Assembly (NCBI RefSeq): GCF_047795645.1
Contig: NZ_CP181045.1
Location: forward strand, 496,001-560,000
Reading direction: 5' to 3'
DNA from: Salipaludibacillus sp047795645
GTDB taxonomy: Bacteria > Bacillota > Bacilli > Bacillales > Salisediminibacteriaceae
Length of the DNA stretch: 64,000 bases
In this document: piece by piece, positions 1-8,093 of the stretch
Layout of the letters: each line of letters begins with the position of its first letter
Numbering within the stretch: position 1 is the first letter of the stretch
Position numbers and translations under genes: made by a program
Notes under the pieces: model-generated
Databases searched by the model: none
The model's input: only the letters and a program-made list of their open reading frames with translations
What the model was told of the DNA's origin: nothing

Positions 1-690
1 AAAGCTGTCTTTGGAGAAAATGTTAGCTCGAAACTTTCTGGTATCCATTCTTCCTTAAGTGAGCTAACGAGAGGATTTGATAAACTTGGACACTCGATTG
101 TACAATTGCCCGATGCGTTAGAAACAATAAAAATCACACAAGCTGAATACAAACACCTACTAATGGACAGGTTTGACGAGTTGAAGGAATTTAATCAAGA
201 ATTCAATCAACATTTGAAAACTCATTCTAAGGAATCGGTCGCGTTTGAAAACCATCTACATGAAGCAACAAAATCTTATGAACAAATTGGATCGAAAAAT
301 TATCAATTAATTAATGAAATGAACCGGACTCTTAACCAAATGACTGATTCGTTTATTCAACGAGAGAATCAGATCGATTCTAGCGTAGGAGTTCTCAAAG
401 ACACACTTTCTAGATATGTTGCGAATTTAGATGGAACACTCGGTGACAAACTAGATAAGGTTAGTCGAAACCTCAATGACTATCTAGTTGAAATGAATGG
501 TGCTATAAAAAAAGAATTCAAGCAAATAAGTGAAATATCAGAAGAGAATCAACAAAAAAATATTCGAATAACGCAGCAAACGATCACTGATCTGACGCAA
601 GAATTTCAAAATTTTAACCGTCAACTTTACGCTTTCACCCAAGAGGCAGAGAGGCAAAGCAATCGTATAAGGGTTGGCACAAATGATTAA
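1..690 (+). CDS. Partial MotA/ZorA-like stator protein, coiled-coil tail
   Basis: The reading frame is open to the left edge, so only the last 229 codons are visible and the true start lies outside the window. What is seen is an almost wholly alpha-helical, Gln/Asn/Glu-rich sequence with heptad-like spacing and no membrane segment, as expected for a long cytoplasmic coiled-coil tail. Its stop overlaps the start of the next gene, which encodes a MotB/OmpA-type protein. In known families this arrangement (a MotA/TolQ/ExbB-type channel with a long tail, then an OmpA-domain partner) forms a proton- or sodium-driven 5:2 motor, as in ZorAB of the Zorya anti-phage system. The channel part itself is not visible, so the family is inferred mainly from the partner. 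Confidence 0.55.
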   Translation, partial: KAVFGENVSSKLSGIHSSLSELTRGFDKLGHSIVQLPDALETIKITQAEYKHLLMDRFDELKEFNQEFNQHLKTHSKESVAFENHLHEATKSYEQIGSKNYQLINEMNRTLNQMTDSFIQRENQIDSSVGVLKDTLSRYVANLDGTLGDKLDKVSRNLNDYLVEMNGAIKKEFKQISEISEENQQKNIRITQQTITDLTQEFQNFNRQLYAFTQEAERQSNRIRVGTND

Positions 691-1378
691 TAAATACCAA
701 CGACTTTTTAAAGGTGAGCAGGAGGAAAGTCATTTTTGGCCGTCATTCACTGATTTGTTAACAGTTATCTTACTGTGTTTTGTGTTAATTTTTATTATCA
801 TGATGGTGATCAAATCGTTTCAAATTGAAGAGATGAAACGAACGATCGATCAAATAATGGGAGTTAGAGTCAATCTAGTAGAGGAATTACAAGAAGAGTT
901 CAGTGATTCTACCTTAGGGATTAAAGTAGATGAAGATACGGGAGCATTAATTTTTAACACCGATATTTTGTATGAATTCGATGAAGCTGACTTAAAACCA
1001 GAGGGGTTTGCGTTTTTGGATGAGTTTGTCCCGACCTATTTAGAAGTGCTATTAGAAGGTGGTTATGAAGACTATATTTCCGAAATTATCATAGAAGGGC
1101 ATGCAGATAGGTCTGGAGGATATTTGTACAATTTAGAGCTTTCCCAAGAAAGAGCATTTAGCGTCGCTGAGCATATTCTTAGTGAAAGATTCCCAGAAAA
1201 ACACATCCAACAACCCTTTCAAGAAAAATTAACTGTAAACGGTAAATCTAATATGGATGAACGTATGGATGATGCAGGAAACTATAGTGCCGAGGATTCA
1301 CGACGCGTAGAGTTTAAGTTCCGTTTAAAAGATGAAGAAATATTAAACCAAACAAGAGAATTACTAGAAGGGAATTAA
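683..1378 (+). CDS. OmpA/MotB-family motor protein (ZorB-like)
   Basis: A protein of 231 aa. A short cytoplasmic N-terminus leads into one membrane helix (about residues 18-44) that begins FWPSFTDLLT. Asp24 sits where MotB/ZorB proteins carry the ion-pathway aspartate. A linker and a C-terminal OmpA peptidoglycan-binding domain follow, with EGHADRSG, NLELSQERA and a late SRRVEF motif. ATG 683 is chosen because AAGGG lies 9 nt upstream; the in-frame TTG at 674 has no spacing to a ribosome site. It overlaps the preceding coiled-coil gene by 8 bp, so the two are surely co-translated. Expected role: the wall-anchored half of an ion-driven motor. No ZorC, ZorD or ZorE-type gene follows, so a defence role is not shown. 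Confidence 0.8.
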   Translation: MINKYQRLFKGEQEESHFWPSFTDLLTVILLCFVLIFIIMMVIKSFQIEEMKRTIDQIMGVRVNLVEELQEEFSDSTLGIKVDEDTGALIFNTDILYEFDEADLKPEGFAFLDEFVPTYLEVLLEGGYEDYISEIIIEGHADRSGGYLYNLELSQERAFSVAEHILSERFPEKHIQQPFQEKLTVNGKSNMDERMDDAGNYSAEDSRRVEFKFRLKDEEILNQTRELLEGN

Positions 1379-1407
1379 GGAAGCGAAGGGACGGTTCTTC
1401 TGCTTCC
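1379..1407 (+). repeat. REP-like 29-bp element, copy 1
   Basis: GGAAGC at the left and GCTTCC at the right bound the core AGGGACGGTTCT. It starts at the base after the stop of the OmpA-domain gene. The ends can pair, and T residues follow, so it may also act as a weak terminator. Confidence 0.8.
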
Positions 1408-1609
1408 TTTTCTGGTCGATTTAACTGAGAAATAACGAACGTCATACTCCAATCTTGCTGAAGATTCGGTGAATAGCGAGTACCTTTCCTTGCATTTAAA
1501 TTAATATATTAATATAATTATCTCTAGAAGATCATATATCTTCTGAGCTTAATAATCTCAATAATTACTAAATTAACGAGATAAATATAATAAATGGAGG
1601 AATGTTTTT

Positions 1610-2023
1610 GTGAAGAATAAGATAATAGGGTTTATGCTTCTTGCACTTGTATTGGTATTAGCAGCTTGTGGGGGAAATAATGATGTAACAGAAAATGAAA
1701 GTGCGGGAAATGAAAATGTAGCAGAGGAAACTGAAAATGAAAATGGAGAAGAAGAAGAAGAAGCTTCTAGTAGTGTTGTTGAATTGAATGCTTCAAACTG
1801 GGATTTTGATCAAGATACTTATACAGCTGAAGCTGGTGAAGTGACAATAAATCTTAATAATGAAGAAGGACACCACGGAATTGAGATAGAAGGTACAGAT
1901 GTTGTCATTGATGGCGAAGGATCTGCAACTGCTGATTTAGAACCTGGCGAATATAGAATCTATTGTAGCATTCCATGTGGTGAAGGCCATGATGAGATGG
2001 AAGCAATGTTAGTAGTAGAGTAA
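1610..2023 (+). CDS. CuA-type cupredoxin lipoprotein
   Basis: A protein of 137 aa from GTG, with GGAGG 9 nt upstream. A lipoprotein signal ends in the lipobox LAAC (Cys20). A very acidic linker (about 22-55) precedes one cupredoxin domain. The domain carries a His in EEGHHGIEIEG and, near the C-terminus, CSIPCGEGHDEM, which matches the Cys-x3-Cys-x3-His-x2-Met spacing of the binuclear CuA site of cytochrome oxidase subunit II. Unlike COX2 it has no paired membrane helices and no oxidase genes adjoin it. Likely role: an extracytoplasmic copper or electron carrier, or a copper-delivery protein for an oxidase. Monocistronic, closed by a strong terminator. Confidence 0.85.
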   Translation: MKNKIIGFMLLALVLVLAACGGNNDVTENESAGNENVAEETENENGEEEEEASSSVVELNASNWDFDQDTYTAEAGEVTINLNNEEGHHGIEIEGTDVVIDGEGSATADLEPGEYRIYCSIPCGEGHDEMEAMLVVE

Positions 2024-2037
2024 ACGACAATCTTTTT

Positions 2038-2083
2038 AATAGCAATGCCTAAGTACTTAAGTACTTTAGGCATTGCTATTTTT
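2038..2083 (+). terminator. Strong palindromic terminator
   Basis: The arms AATAGCAATGCCTAA and its near-complement around 2065-2080 form a long, almost perfect hairpin followed by a T run. It ends the CuA lipoprotein transcript. Confidence 0.85.
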
Positions 2084-2084
2084 A

Positions 2085-2180
2085 TACATTAAGAATGTTT
2101 AACGTCGCTAAAGATTTAAAGTATAAACTAAACTAAAGCTTTCGCCATGATGAATTTGGCAATAAGCCAAGTTATTCTAA
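2085..2180 (+). repeat. 95-bp structured dispersed repeat, copy 1
   Basis: The first of four copies (others at 11772, 19288 and 21769). Shared landmarks are TAAGAATGTTTAAC, GCTAAAG, TTAAAGTATAA, CTTTCGCCATGA and a final CTTGGC...GCCAAG hairpin followed by T residues. This copy has drifted (TTTGGCAATAAGCCAAG) and lacks a clean T run. Confidence 0.8.
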
Positions 2181-2258
2181 TTTGCGAAAAGGAAACAAAA
2201 GAAAACGGATCGATACTCCCAAAAAGTTTTGTGTAAGAAAACTTAACCCATAAATACC

Positions 2259-2285
2259 AAAAACTCTACTCAGAGTTTTTTTCTG
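2259..2285. terminator. Hairpin with T run
   Basis: AAAAACTCT and AGAGTTTTT pair across a 4-nt loop and a T tract follows. No gene ends directly before it, so it may close read-through from the left or a short unrecognised transcript. Confidence 0.55.
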
Positions 2286-2727
2286 TTTGTACGGAAAATG
2301 AGACAAATGAATTAAGTTTCATTAGTATAAGTGAAATCCTATGATAACAGTCTTTGACTGATGTGAAATAGAAAAAATGAGGAGCTTAGAAATGATGATA
2401 TCGCTTCTATAATATCGAAAAAAATAGCACCACTCCAAGCATGAATTAACATTATGAAAAGTTCATGTTCCGTTCATTTTACAAAATGTATAATGAAAGT
2501 CTTTAGCGAAGGTTGTAATATAAAAATCATCATTTACCGAATAAATTCAGAATTTTCATTATTCTTTTTATTGGAGGTGAAGAAAAACACATCACATTTC
2601 AAACAGTTAGATTTTCTACAATAATAGAAAGTGTGTAAGATTTCCCTCCATATATAGGAAGGTAATGACATACTTTAGCTATAATCAACGTATGAAATAA
2701 ATAGAAAAGCTAATAGGGGGAATGGAC
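2286..2727 (+). promoter_or_regulatory. Leader region of the pyrimidine catabolic cluster
   Basis: A 440-bp stretch with no coding frame of note. It holds two TATAAT -10 candidates (2489-2494 and 2680-2685), neither with a convincing -35 at 17 bp, and the perfect inverted repeat TTTCTA-6nt-TAGAAA at 2613-2630. The repeat is a candidate operator, possibly for the PucR regulator encoded at 10128; that pairing is inference. Confidence 0.4.
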
Positions 2728-3615
2728 ATGTCAGATAACGTAAAAATCGGCCTGATTCAAGCAACGAACGATGTTGATGGTGATGAGTCAGTATCTATTC
2801 ATAAGGAAGTGGCAATTGAAAAACATATTAAATTAGTAAAAGAAGCAGCTGAGAAAGGCGCACAAATCATTTGTTTACAAGAAATCTTTTATGGACCATA
2901 TTTTTGTTCTGAGCAAAAAACAAAGTGGTATGAAGCAGCAGAAGAAATTCCAAATGGTCCAACGACGAAGAGGTTTCAAGACTTAGCGAAAGAATTACAA
3001 GTTGTAATTGTTCTACCAATCTATGAAAAAGAAGGCATTGCAACTTATTATAATACAGCAGCGGTGATAGATGCTGATGGAACTTACTTAGGAAAGTATC
3101 GAAAACACCATATTCCACATGTCGGAGTTGGAGAAGAAGGATATGGATTTTGGGAGAAGTTTTATTTTAAACCTGGTAACGGAGGATACCCTGTTTTTGA
3201 TACCGCATATGCGAAAGTAGGCGTATATATTTGTTATGACCGTCACTTCCCAGAAGGTGCAAGATTGCTTGGGCTAAATGGTGCGGAGATTGTATTTAAT
3301 CCATCAGCAACAGTTGCTGGTCTTTCCGAATACTTATGGAAACTAGAACAACCAGCTCATGCGGTCGCAAATGGATATTACGTTGGCGCAATTAACCGTG
3401 TCGGGATAGAAGCACCTTGGAAAATGGGAGAATTCTATGGTCAATCTTATCTCGCAGACCCTAGAGGTAATTTTGTATCGATGGGTAGTCGTGATAAAGA
3501 TGAAGTGATTATCGGAGAAATGGATAAAAAATTGATTCGAGAAGTACGTGATACTTGGCAGTTTTATCGAGATAGAAGACCTGAGACTTATAACGATATG
3601 TCTGAACAATTATAA
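2728..3615 (+). CDS. Nitrilase-fold amidohydrolase, likely beta-ureidopropionase
   Basis: A cytoplasmic protein of 295 aa in the carbon-nitrogen hydrolase superfamily. The catalytic triad is visible: Glu52 in LQEIFYGPYF, Lys126 in KYRKHHIP and Cys169 in VYICYDRHFPEGAR. ATG 2728 is preferred to ATG 2722 because the TAGGGGG ribosome site ends at 2720. Placed directly before preT-preA and dihydropyrimidinase, it should hydrolyse N-carbamoyl-beta-alanine (or the methyl homologue) to the beta-amino acid, CO2 and ammonia, the third step of reductive pyrimidine degradation. An N-carbamoylputrescine amidase is the nearest alternative by family; context favours the ureidopropionase. Confidence 0.85.
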   Translation: MSDNVKIGLIQATNDVDGDESVSIHKEVAIEKHIKLVKEAAEKGAQIICLQEIFYGPYFCSEQKTKWYEAAEEIPNGPTTKRFQDLAKELQVVIVLPIYEKEGIATYYNTAAVIDADGTYLGKYRKHHIPHVGVGEEGYGFWEKFYFKPGNGGYPVFDTAYAKVGVYICYDRHFPEGARLLGLNGAEIVFNPSATVAGLSEYLWKLEQPAHAVANGYYVGAINRVGIEAPWKMGEFYGQSYLADPRGNFVSMGSRDKDEVIIGEMDKKLIREVRDTWQFYRDRRPETYNDMSEQL

Positions 3616-3640
3616 TGGACCATTTATTCGCTAGGCGAGA

Positions 3641-3683
3641 ATAGAGTAAAGCTAATATGACTTTACTCTATGTTTAGTTTTTT
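3641..3683 (+). terminator. Intergenic hairpin before preT
   Basis: ATAGAGTAAAG (3641-3651) pairs perfectly with CTTTACTCTAT (3661-3671) across a 9-nt loop, and a T-rich tract follows. It lies inside the operon, so it may be a partial terminator or an mRNA processing signal that sets different levels of the amidohydrolase and PreTA. Confidence 0.6.
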
Positions 3684-3731
3684 GAAAAAATCGTAAAACT
3701 TTAATCCATTTTTTGAAGGAGGTTAATGATA

Positions 3732-5099
3732 GTGAGCTTAATTAGTAAAGGGATTTCACTGGAAAACTTAGCGGGAAATTTCGCAGAAACACATCCAGGT
3801 TTAACGAATCAGGAAGTGGCAGAAGAAGCTAATCGTTGCCTTTATTGTTATGATGCTCCCTGTATTACGGCCTGTCCAACAGACATTGACATCCCAAAAT
3901 TTATAAAAAAGATCGCTTCTGGAAATTTAAAAGGTTCAGCAACTACAATTATGGATGCGAACCCAGTTGGAGCTAGTTGTGCTCGAGTATGTCCTACGGA
4001 AGAACTGTGTGAAGGAGCCTGTGTGTTAAATCATTCGACGAAACCAATTATGATTGGTGATTTACAGCGTTATGCGACAGATTGGGCAATGAAAAATGAA
4101 CAACTTCTCTTTAAAGCAGGCGAGAAAAATGGCAAGTCAGTTGCCATTGTTGGTGGTGGCCCAGCAGGATTATCTGCCGCCCGAGAACTCGCTCGTTTCG
4201 GCTTTGACGTTACGATTTATGAAGCAGAAAAGAAAGCGGGTGGCCTTAATACGTATGGGATTGTTTCGTTCCGTTTACCGCAAAATATTTCGTTATGGGA
4301 AGTGGAGCAAGTTGAAAAGCTAGGTGTAGAAATTAAAACGAATACCAAAGTAGGCGAAGATATTTCACAAGATGAATTATCGAAAAATTTCGACTTCATT
4401 GTTTTTGCGATTGGGATGGGCAGTGTACCGAACGTCGGAATAGAAGGGGAAGAGTTAATTGGTGTCCATGACGCGATAGAGTTTGTAAAGAGTACAAAAT
4501 CAGGTGAAATCACAGATGAATTAGCTGGGAAAAAAGTTGTTGTTATCGGTGCAGGTAATACAGCAATTGATGGTGCAACATGCTCGATTCGTAAGGGGGC
4601 AGAAAGTGTGAAAATTGTTTACCGTCGAACGGAAAATGAAATGACAGCTTATGATTTTGAATATGAGTTTGCAAAGCAAGAAAGGGTTGAATTTAATTGG
4701 TTAACACAACCTATTAAAATCATTGGTGATAAACATGGGATGGTTACTCATTTACAATGCGTTCGTATGGAGTTAGCTGAAGAAAGTGAGGATGGCAGAC
4801 GTAAACCCGTGCCGATAGAAGGTTCAGAGTTTACGATGGAAGTAGATGCAGTGATTAAAGCGATCGGTCAAACACGGTATGTTGATATTATTGAAAAATT
4901 CAGATTAGAGCATGATGGTGGAGTTGTAAAAATAGACCCTGAAACTCGTCAAACATCCAATCCTAACGTTTTTGCAATTGGAGATGTGACGTTTGGTAAT
5001 GGTCAAGGAGAGGCCATGGTTGTGACAGCAGCACAGCAAGGAAAAGAAGCTGCTTTTGCCATTCATCAACTCGTTTCCAAAACAGCTGCAACAGCGTAG
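3732..5099 (+). CDS. preT: Dihydropyrimidine dehydrogenase, FAD/NAD subunit PreT
   Basis: A protein of 455 aa. The N-terminal third holds Cys clusters for 4Fe-4S centres (CLYCYDAPCITACPTDID, then CARVCPTEELCEGAC). A glutamate-synthase-like FAD domain follows (VAIVGGGPAGLSAA near residue 137) and then an NAD(P) domain (VVVIGAGNTAIDGA). The C-terminal IGDV segment is typical of FAD binding. GTG 3732 is chosen because AGGAGG (3717-3722) lies 9 nt upstream; ATG 3726 would leave only 3 nt. PreT passes electrons from NAD(P)H to PreA, which reduces uracil or thymine. It sits 28 bp before preA. A generic glutamate synthase small subunit is unlikely given the neighbours. Confidence 0.92.
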   Translation: MSLISKGISLENLAGNFAETHPGLTNQEVAEEANRCLYCYDAPCITACPTDIDIPKFIKKIASGNLKGSATTIMDANPVGASCARVCPTEELCEGACVLNHSTKPIMIGDLQRYATDWAMKNEQLLFKAGEKNGKSVAIVGGGPAGLSAARELARFGFDVTIYEAEKKAGGLNTYGIVSFRLPQNISLWEVEQVEKLGVEIKTNTKVGEDISQDELSKNFDFIVFAIGMGSVPNVGIEGEELIGVHDAIEFVKSTKSGEITDELAGKKVVVIGAGNTAIDGATCSIRKGAESVKIVYRRTENEMTAYDFEYEFAKQERVEFNWLTQPIKIIGDKHGMVTHLQCVRMELAEESEDGRRKPVPIEGSEFTMEVDAVIKAIGQTRYVDIIEKFRLEHDGGVVKIDPETRQTSNPNVFAIGDVTFGNGQGEAMVVTAAQQGKEAAFAIHQLVSKTAATA

Positions 5100-5127
5100 G
5101 GAGACAAATTTTAGAGGGGGAAACATC

Positions 5128-6414
5128 ATGGCTGATTTAAGTATTAATTTTGCAGGAATTATATCACCGAATCCTTTTTGGCTTGCTTCTGCTCCTCCGA
5201 CGAATACAGGATATCAAGTACAGCGAGCATTCAAAGCTGGATGGGGCGGTGCTGTTTGGAAGACATTAGGAGAACCTATCATTAACACGACGTCTCGTTT
5301 TGCGGCCGTAGACTTTAATGGTAAAAAAGTTGCTGGATTTAACAACATTGAGTTGATTACTGATAGACCATTGGAAGAAAATTTAAAAGAAATTTATGAA
5401 ACAAAGCAACTCTATCCGGATCATGTAATTATTGCTTCACTTATGGTTGAACCTACGCAAGAAAAATGGCATGAAATTGTTCAAAAAGTAGAAGCTGTTG
5501 GTGTTGATGGCTTGGAGTTAAATTTTGGTTGTCCACACGGGATGGCAGAGCGAGGAATGGGATCAGCATCAGGGCAAGTTCCTGAACTTGTTGAAAAACA
5601 AACGAGATGGGCCAAGGAAGTAGCAACAACCCCTGTCATTGTCAAGTTAACCCCAAATATCACGGATATCACTCATACAGCTGAAGCAGCAGTAAGGGGC
5701 GGTGCAGACAGTGTCAGTATGATTAATACAATTAATAGTTTAGCAGGAGTTGACATTGATACGTGGCAAACTATCCCGAATGTAGCTGGGAAGGGGGCAC
5801 ATGGAGGTTATTGTGGACCGGCAGTGAAACCAATTGCGTTAAATATGGTTGCAGAATGTGCCAAAAATGACCGGATCAATGTTCCGATATCTGGAATAGG
5901 AGGTATCTCCAACTGGCAAGATGCAGTTGAATTTATGTTAATGGGTGCAACAGGCGTGCAAGTTTGTACAGCGGTTATGCATCATGGTTTTAGTATCGTC
6001 GAAGATATGATTGATGGGTTAAATAATTATCTTGATGATAAACAGATTGCATCTGTATCCGAGCTTGTTGGGAAATCTGTTAGTAGTTTCTCTGAATGGG
6101 GCAACTTAGACCTGAATCATCAAGTCGTTGCACAAATTAATAACGATATCTGTATTAACTGTAATAAGTGTCACATTGCCTGTGAGGACGCTTCCCACCA
6201 ATGCATTGACATGTTAAAAGATAATCACGGAAATGATATTTTACGAGTACGTGAAGAAGACTGTGTCGGCTGTAATCTTTGTTCAATTGTCTGTCCTGTT
6301 GATGGAGCGATTGATATGATCGAATTCAAAAATGGCAAACCGCCAATGACATGGAATGAAAGACAAGCAGCGATTGGTTCGGTAGCTTCCTGTGATGTTG
6401 ATTTAGTGAAATAG
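5128..6414 (+). CDS. preA: Dihydropyrimidine dehydrogenase, catalytic subunit PreA
   Basis: A protein of 428 aa with a dihydroorotate-dehydrogenase-like FMN barrel (residues about 1-320; ELNFGCPHGMAERGMG, then GADSVSMINT and SGIGGI). A C-terminal ferredoxin domain carries two 4Fe-4S motifs, CINCNKCHIAC and CVGCNLCSIVCP. The start at ATG 5128 follows AGAGGGGG. With PreT it catalyses NAD(P)H-dependent reduction of uracil or thymine to the 5,6-dihydro form, the first step of the pathway. It is followed 27 bp later by the dihydropyrimidinase gene, which acts on its product. Confidence 0.93.
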   Translation: MADLSINFAGIISPNPFWLASAPPTNTGYQVQRAFKAGWGGAVWKTLGEPIINTTSRFAAVDFNGKKVAGFNNIELITDRPLEENLKEIYETKQLYPDHVIIASLMVEPTQEKWHEIVQKVEAVGVDGLELNFGCPHGMAERGMGSASGQVPELVEKQTRWAKEVATTPVIVKLTPNITDITHTAEAAVRGGADSVSMINTINSLAGVDIDTWQTIPNVAGKGAHGGYCGPAVKPIALNMVAECAKNDRINVPISGIGGISNWQDAVEFMLMGATGVQVCTAVMHHGFSIVEDMIDGLNNYLDDKQIASVSELVGKSVSSFSEWGNLDLNHQVVAQINNDICINCNKCHIACEDASHQCIDMLKDNHGNDILRVREEDCVGCNLCSIVCPVDGAIDMIEFKNGKPPMTWNERQAAIGSVASCDVDLVK

Positions 6415-6441
6415 AGAAATGACTTTAGGAGGGTGCTAATT

Positions 6442-7860
6442 ATGAAAAAAATAATTAAAAATGGAACGATTGTTACTGCTTCTGATACGTACAAAGCTGA
6501 TATTTTAGTAGAAAACGGAGTTATTGCTACGATCAGTAAAAACATCACTGATAGCTCTGCGGAAGTGGTAGATGCGGAAGGAAAGTATGTTTTTCCAGGA
6601 GGGGTAGATCCTCATACTCACTTAGAAATGCCATTTGGCGGTACCGTGAGTAAAGATGATTTCGAAACGGGGACAAAAGCTGCTGCGTTTGGCGGGACTA
6701 CAACTGTCATTGATTTTTGTATAACGAATAAAGGGAAACCACTGCAAAACTCGATTGATCAATGGCATGCGAAATCAAAAGATAAAGCAGTTATCGATTA
6801 TGGTTTTCACTTAATGATAAGTGAAATGAATGAAGATGTCTTAAATGAACTTCCAAAAGTGATGGATCAAGAAGGAATCACATCGTTTAAAGTATTTATG
6901 GCCTACAAAAATGTCTTCCAAGCAGATGATGGAACATTGTTTAAAACGCTTGAAACAGCGAAAGAACTCGGTGGATTAGTAATGGTTCATGCCGAAAATG
7001 GTGACGTGATTGATCATTTAGTTAATAAAGCATTAGCGAAAGGAAATACAGATCCTATTTATCATGCGTTAACTCGTCCACCTGAGGCAGAAGGCGAAGC
7101 AACCGGACGTGCAGCGCAATTAACGGGGTTAGCAGATTCACAATTGTACGTTGTCCATGTTTCCTGTGAGGAATCAGCAAACAAAATTGCTGAAGCTAGA
7201 AAAAAAGGATATGACGTTTGGGGAGAGACATGTCCACAATATTTAGCGTTAGATCAAAGCTATATGGATCAACCAAACTTTGAAGGAGCTAAATATGTTT
7301 GGTCTCCACCTCTTAGAGAGAAGTGGAACCAAGAAAAACTGTGGAACGCATTAAAAACTGGAGAACTTCAAACAATCGGTTCCGATCAATGTTCGTTTGA
7401 TTTCGAGGGGCAAAAGGATTTAGGGAAAGGTGATTTCACTAAAATTCCGAATGGTGGTCCGATGATTGAAGACCGAGTAAGTATCCTCTTTTCTGAAGGT
7501 GTGAAAAAGGGAAGAATTACACTTAATCAATTTGTTGATATGACCTCCACTCGTTCAGCTAAATTGTTTGGTTTATATCCTAAAAAAGGCACTATCTCCG
7601 TTGGGACCGATGCCGATATCGTCATCTTTGACCCAAATGTTGAAAGAACAATTTCTGTTGAGACGCACCATATGGCAGTTGATTACAACGCGTTTGAAGG
7701 AATGAAAGTTACAGGTGAGCCAATCTCTGTTCTATCACGCGGAGAATTTGTCATTAAAGATAAACAGTTTGTTGGAGAGGTTGGCAGTGGTGAGTATTTG
7801 AAACGTGCTCGCTACGGGAAATTAACCTCAGATACGGATGAAGCGGCATTAGTAGAATAG
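6442..7860 (+). CDS. hydA: Dihydropyrimidinase (D-hydantoinase)
   Basis: A protein of 472 aa of the cyclic amidohydrolase superfamily. The metal ligands are visible: DPHTHLEMPFGG, the Lys that becomes carboxylated in SFKVFMAYK, His in MVHAENGD and VVHVSCEE, and Asp in TIGSDQCSF. Length matches the family. ATG 6442 is chosen over GTG 6433 because AGGAGGG (6427-6433) is 8 nt upstream of the ATG. It opens dihydrouracil or dihydrothymine to the N-carbamoyl beta-amino acid, linking PreTA to the nitrilase-fold enzyme encoded first in the operon. Hydantoin activity is a common side reaction. Confidence 0.93.
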   Translation: MKKIIKNGTIVTASDTYKADILVENGVIATISKNITDSSAEVVDAEGKYVFPGGVDPHTHLEMPFGGTVSKDDFETGTKAAAFGGTTTVIDFCITNKGKPLQNSIDQWHAKSKDKAVIDYGFHLMISEMNEDVLNELPKVMDQEGITSFKVFMAYKNVFQADDGTLFKTLETAKELGGLVMVHAENGDVIDHLVNKALAKGNTDPIYHALTRPPEAEGEATGRAAQLTGLADSQLYVVHVSCEESANKIAEARKKGYDVWGETCPQYLALDQSYMDQPNFEGAKYVWSPPLREKWNQEKLWNALKTGELQTIGSDQCSFDFEGQKDLGKGDFTKIPNGGPMIEDRVSILFSEGVKKGRITLNQFVDMTSTRSAKLFGLYPKKGTISVGTDADIVIFDPNVERTISVETHHMAVDYNAFEGMKVTGEPISVLSRGEFVIKDKQFVGEVGSGEYLKRARYGKLTSDTDEAALVE

Positions 7861-7916
7861 AAGAAAAAAGTGACAACTAGGGATCGAATCTGGCAGATAG
7901 TAAGAAATAAGAGGGA

Positions 7917-8062
7917 ACTGAAAAAGATTTGTACAGAAACGTCCGTGCAAAACCCAAAAAGTTGCCTATATCGAAGAAAACAACAGCGCCACCAATGCGC
8001 TAAGCTGATGTTCGTGTCGTGAAAGCGGAAGGTGTTTTGTACGGACATCATTCTTTTTCAGT
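7917..8062 (+). other. 146-nt inverted-repeat element before the NCS1 permease
   Basis: Two nested pairs of arms are seen. ACTGAAAAAGA (7917-7927) pairs with TCTTTTTCAGT (8052-8062). GTCCGTGCAAAAC (7941-7953) pairs with GTTTTGTACGGAC (8034-8046), all but one base (a G-U pair in RNA). Inside is a third hairpin, AGCGC-7nt-GCGCT at 7985-8001. It ends 31 nt before the permease start. It could be a structured leader RNA controlling the permease, or a small non-autonomous mobile element; I could not match it to a known riboswitch. Confidence 0.6.
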
Positions 8063-8093
8063 ACCTCCAAAAAAAGTATAGGGGGTATCATGT

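Noticed and set aside
1..1378. A complete Zorya anti-phage system
   Set aside because: Only ZorA/ZorB-like parts are visible; the genes that follow (CuA lipoprotein, pyrimidine catabolism) are not Zorya components.
7861..8093. Purine or guanidine riboswitch before the NCS1 permease
   Set aside because: I could not match the conserved core of any known riboswitch class, so it is reported only as a structured element.
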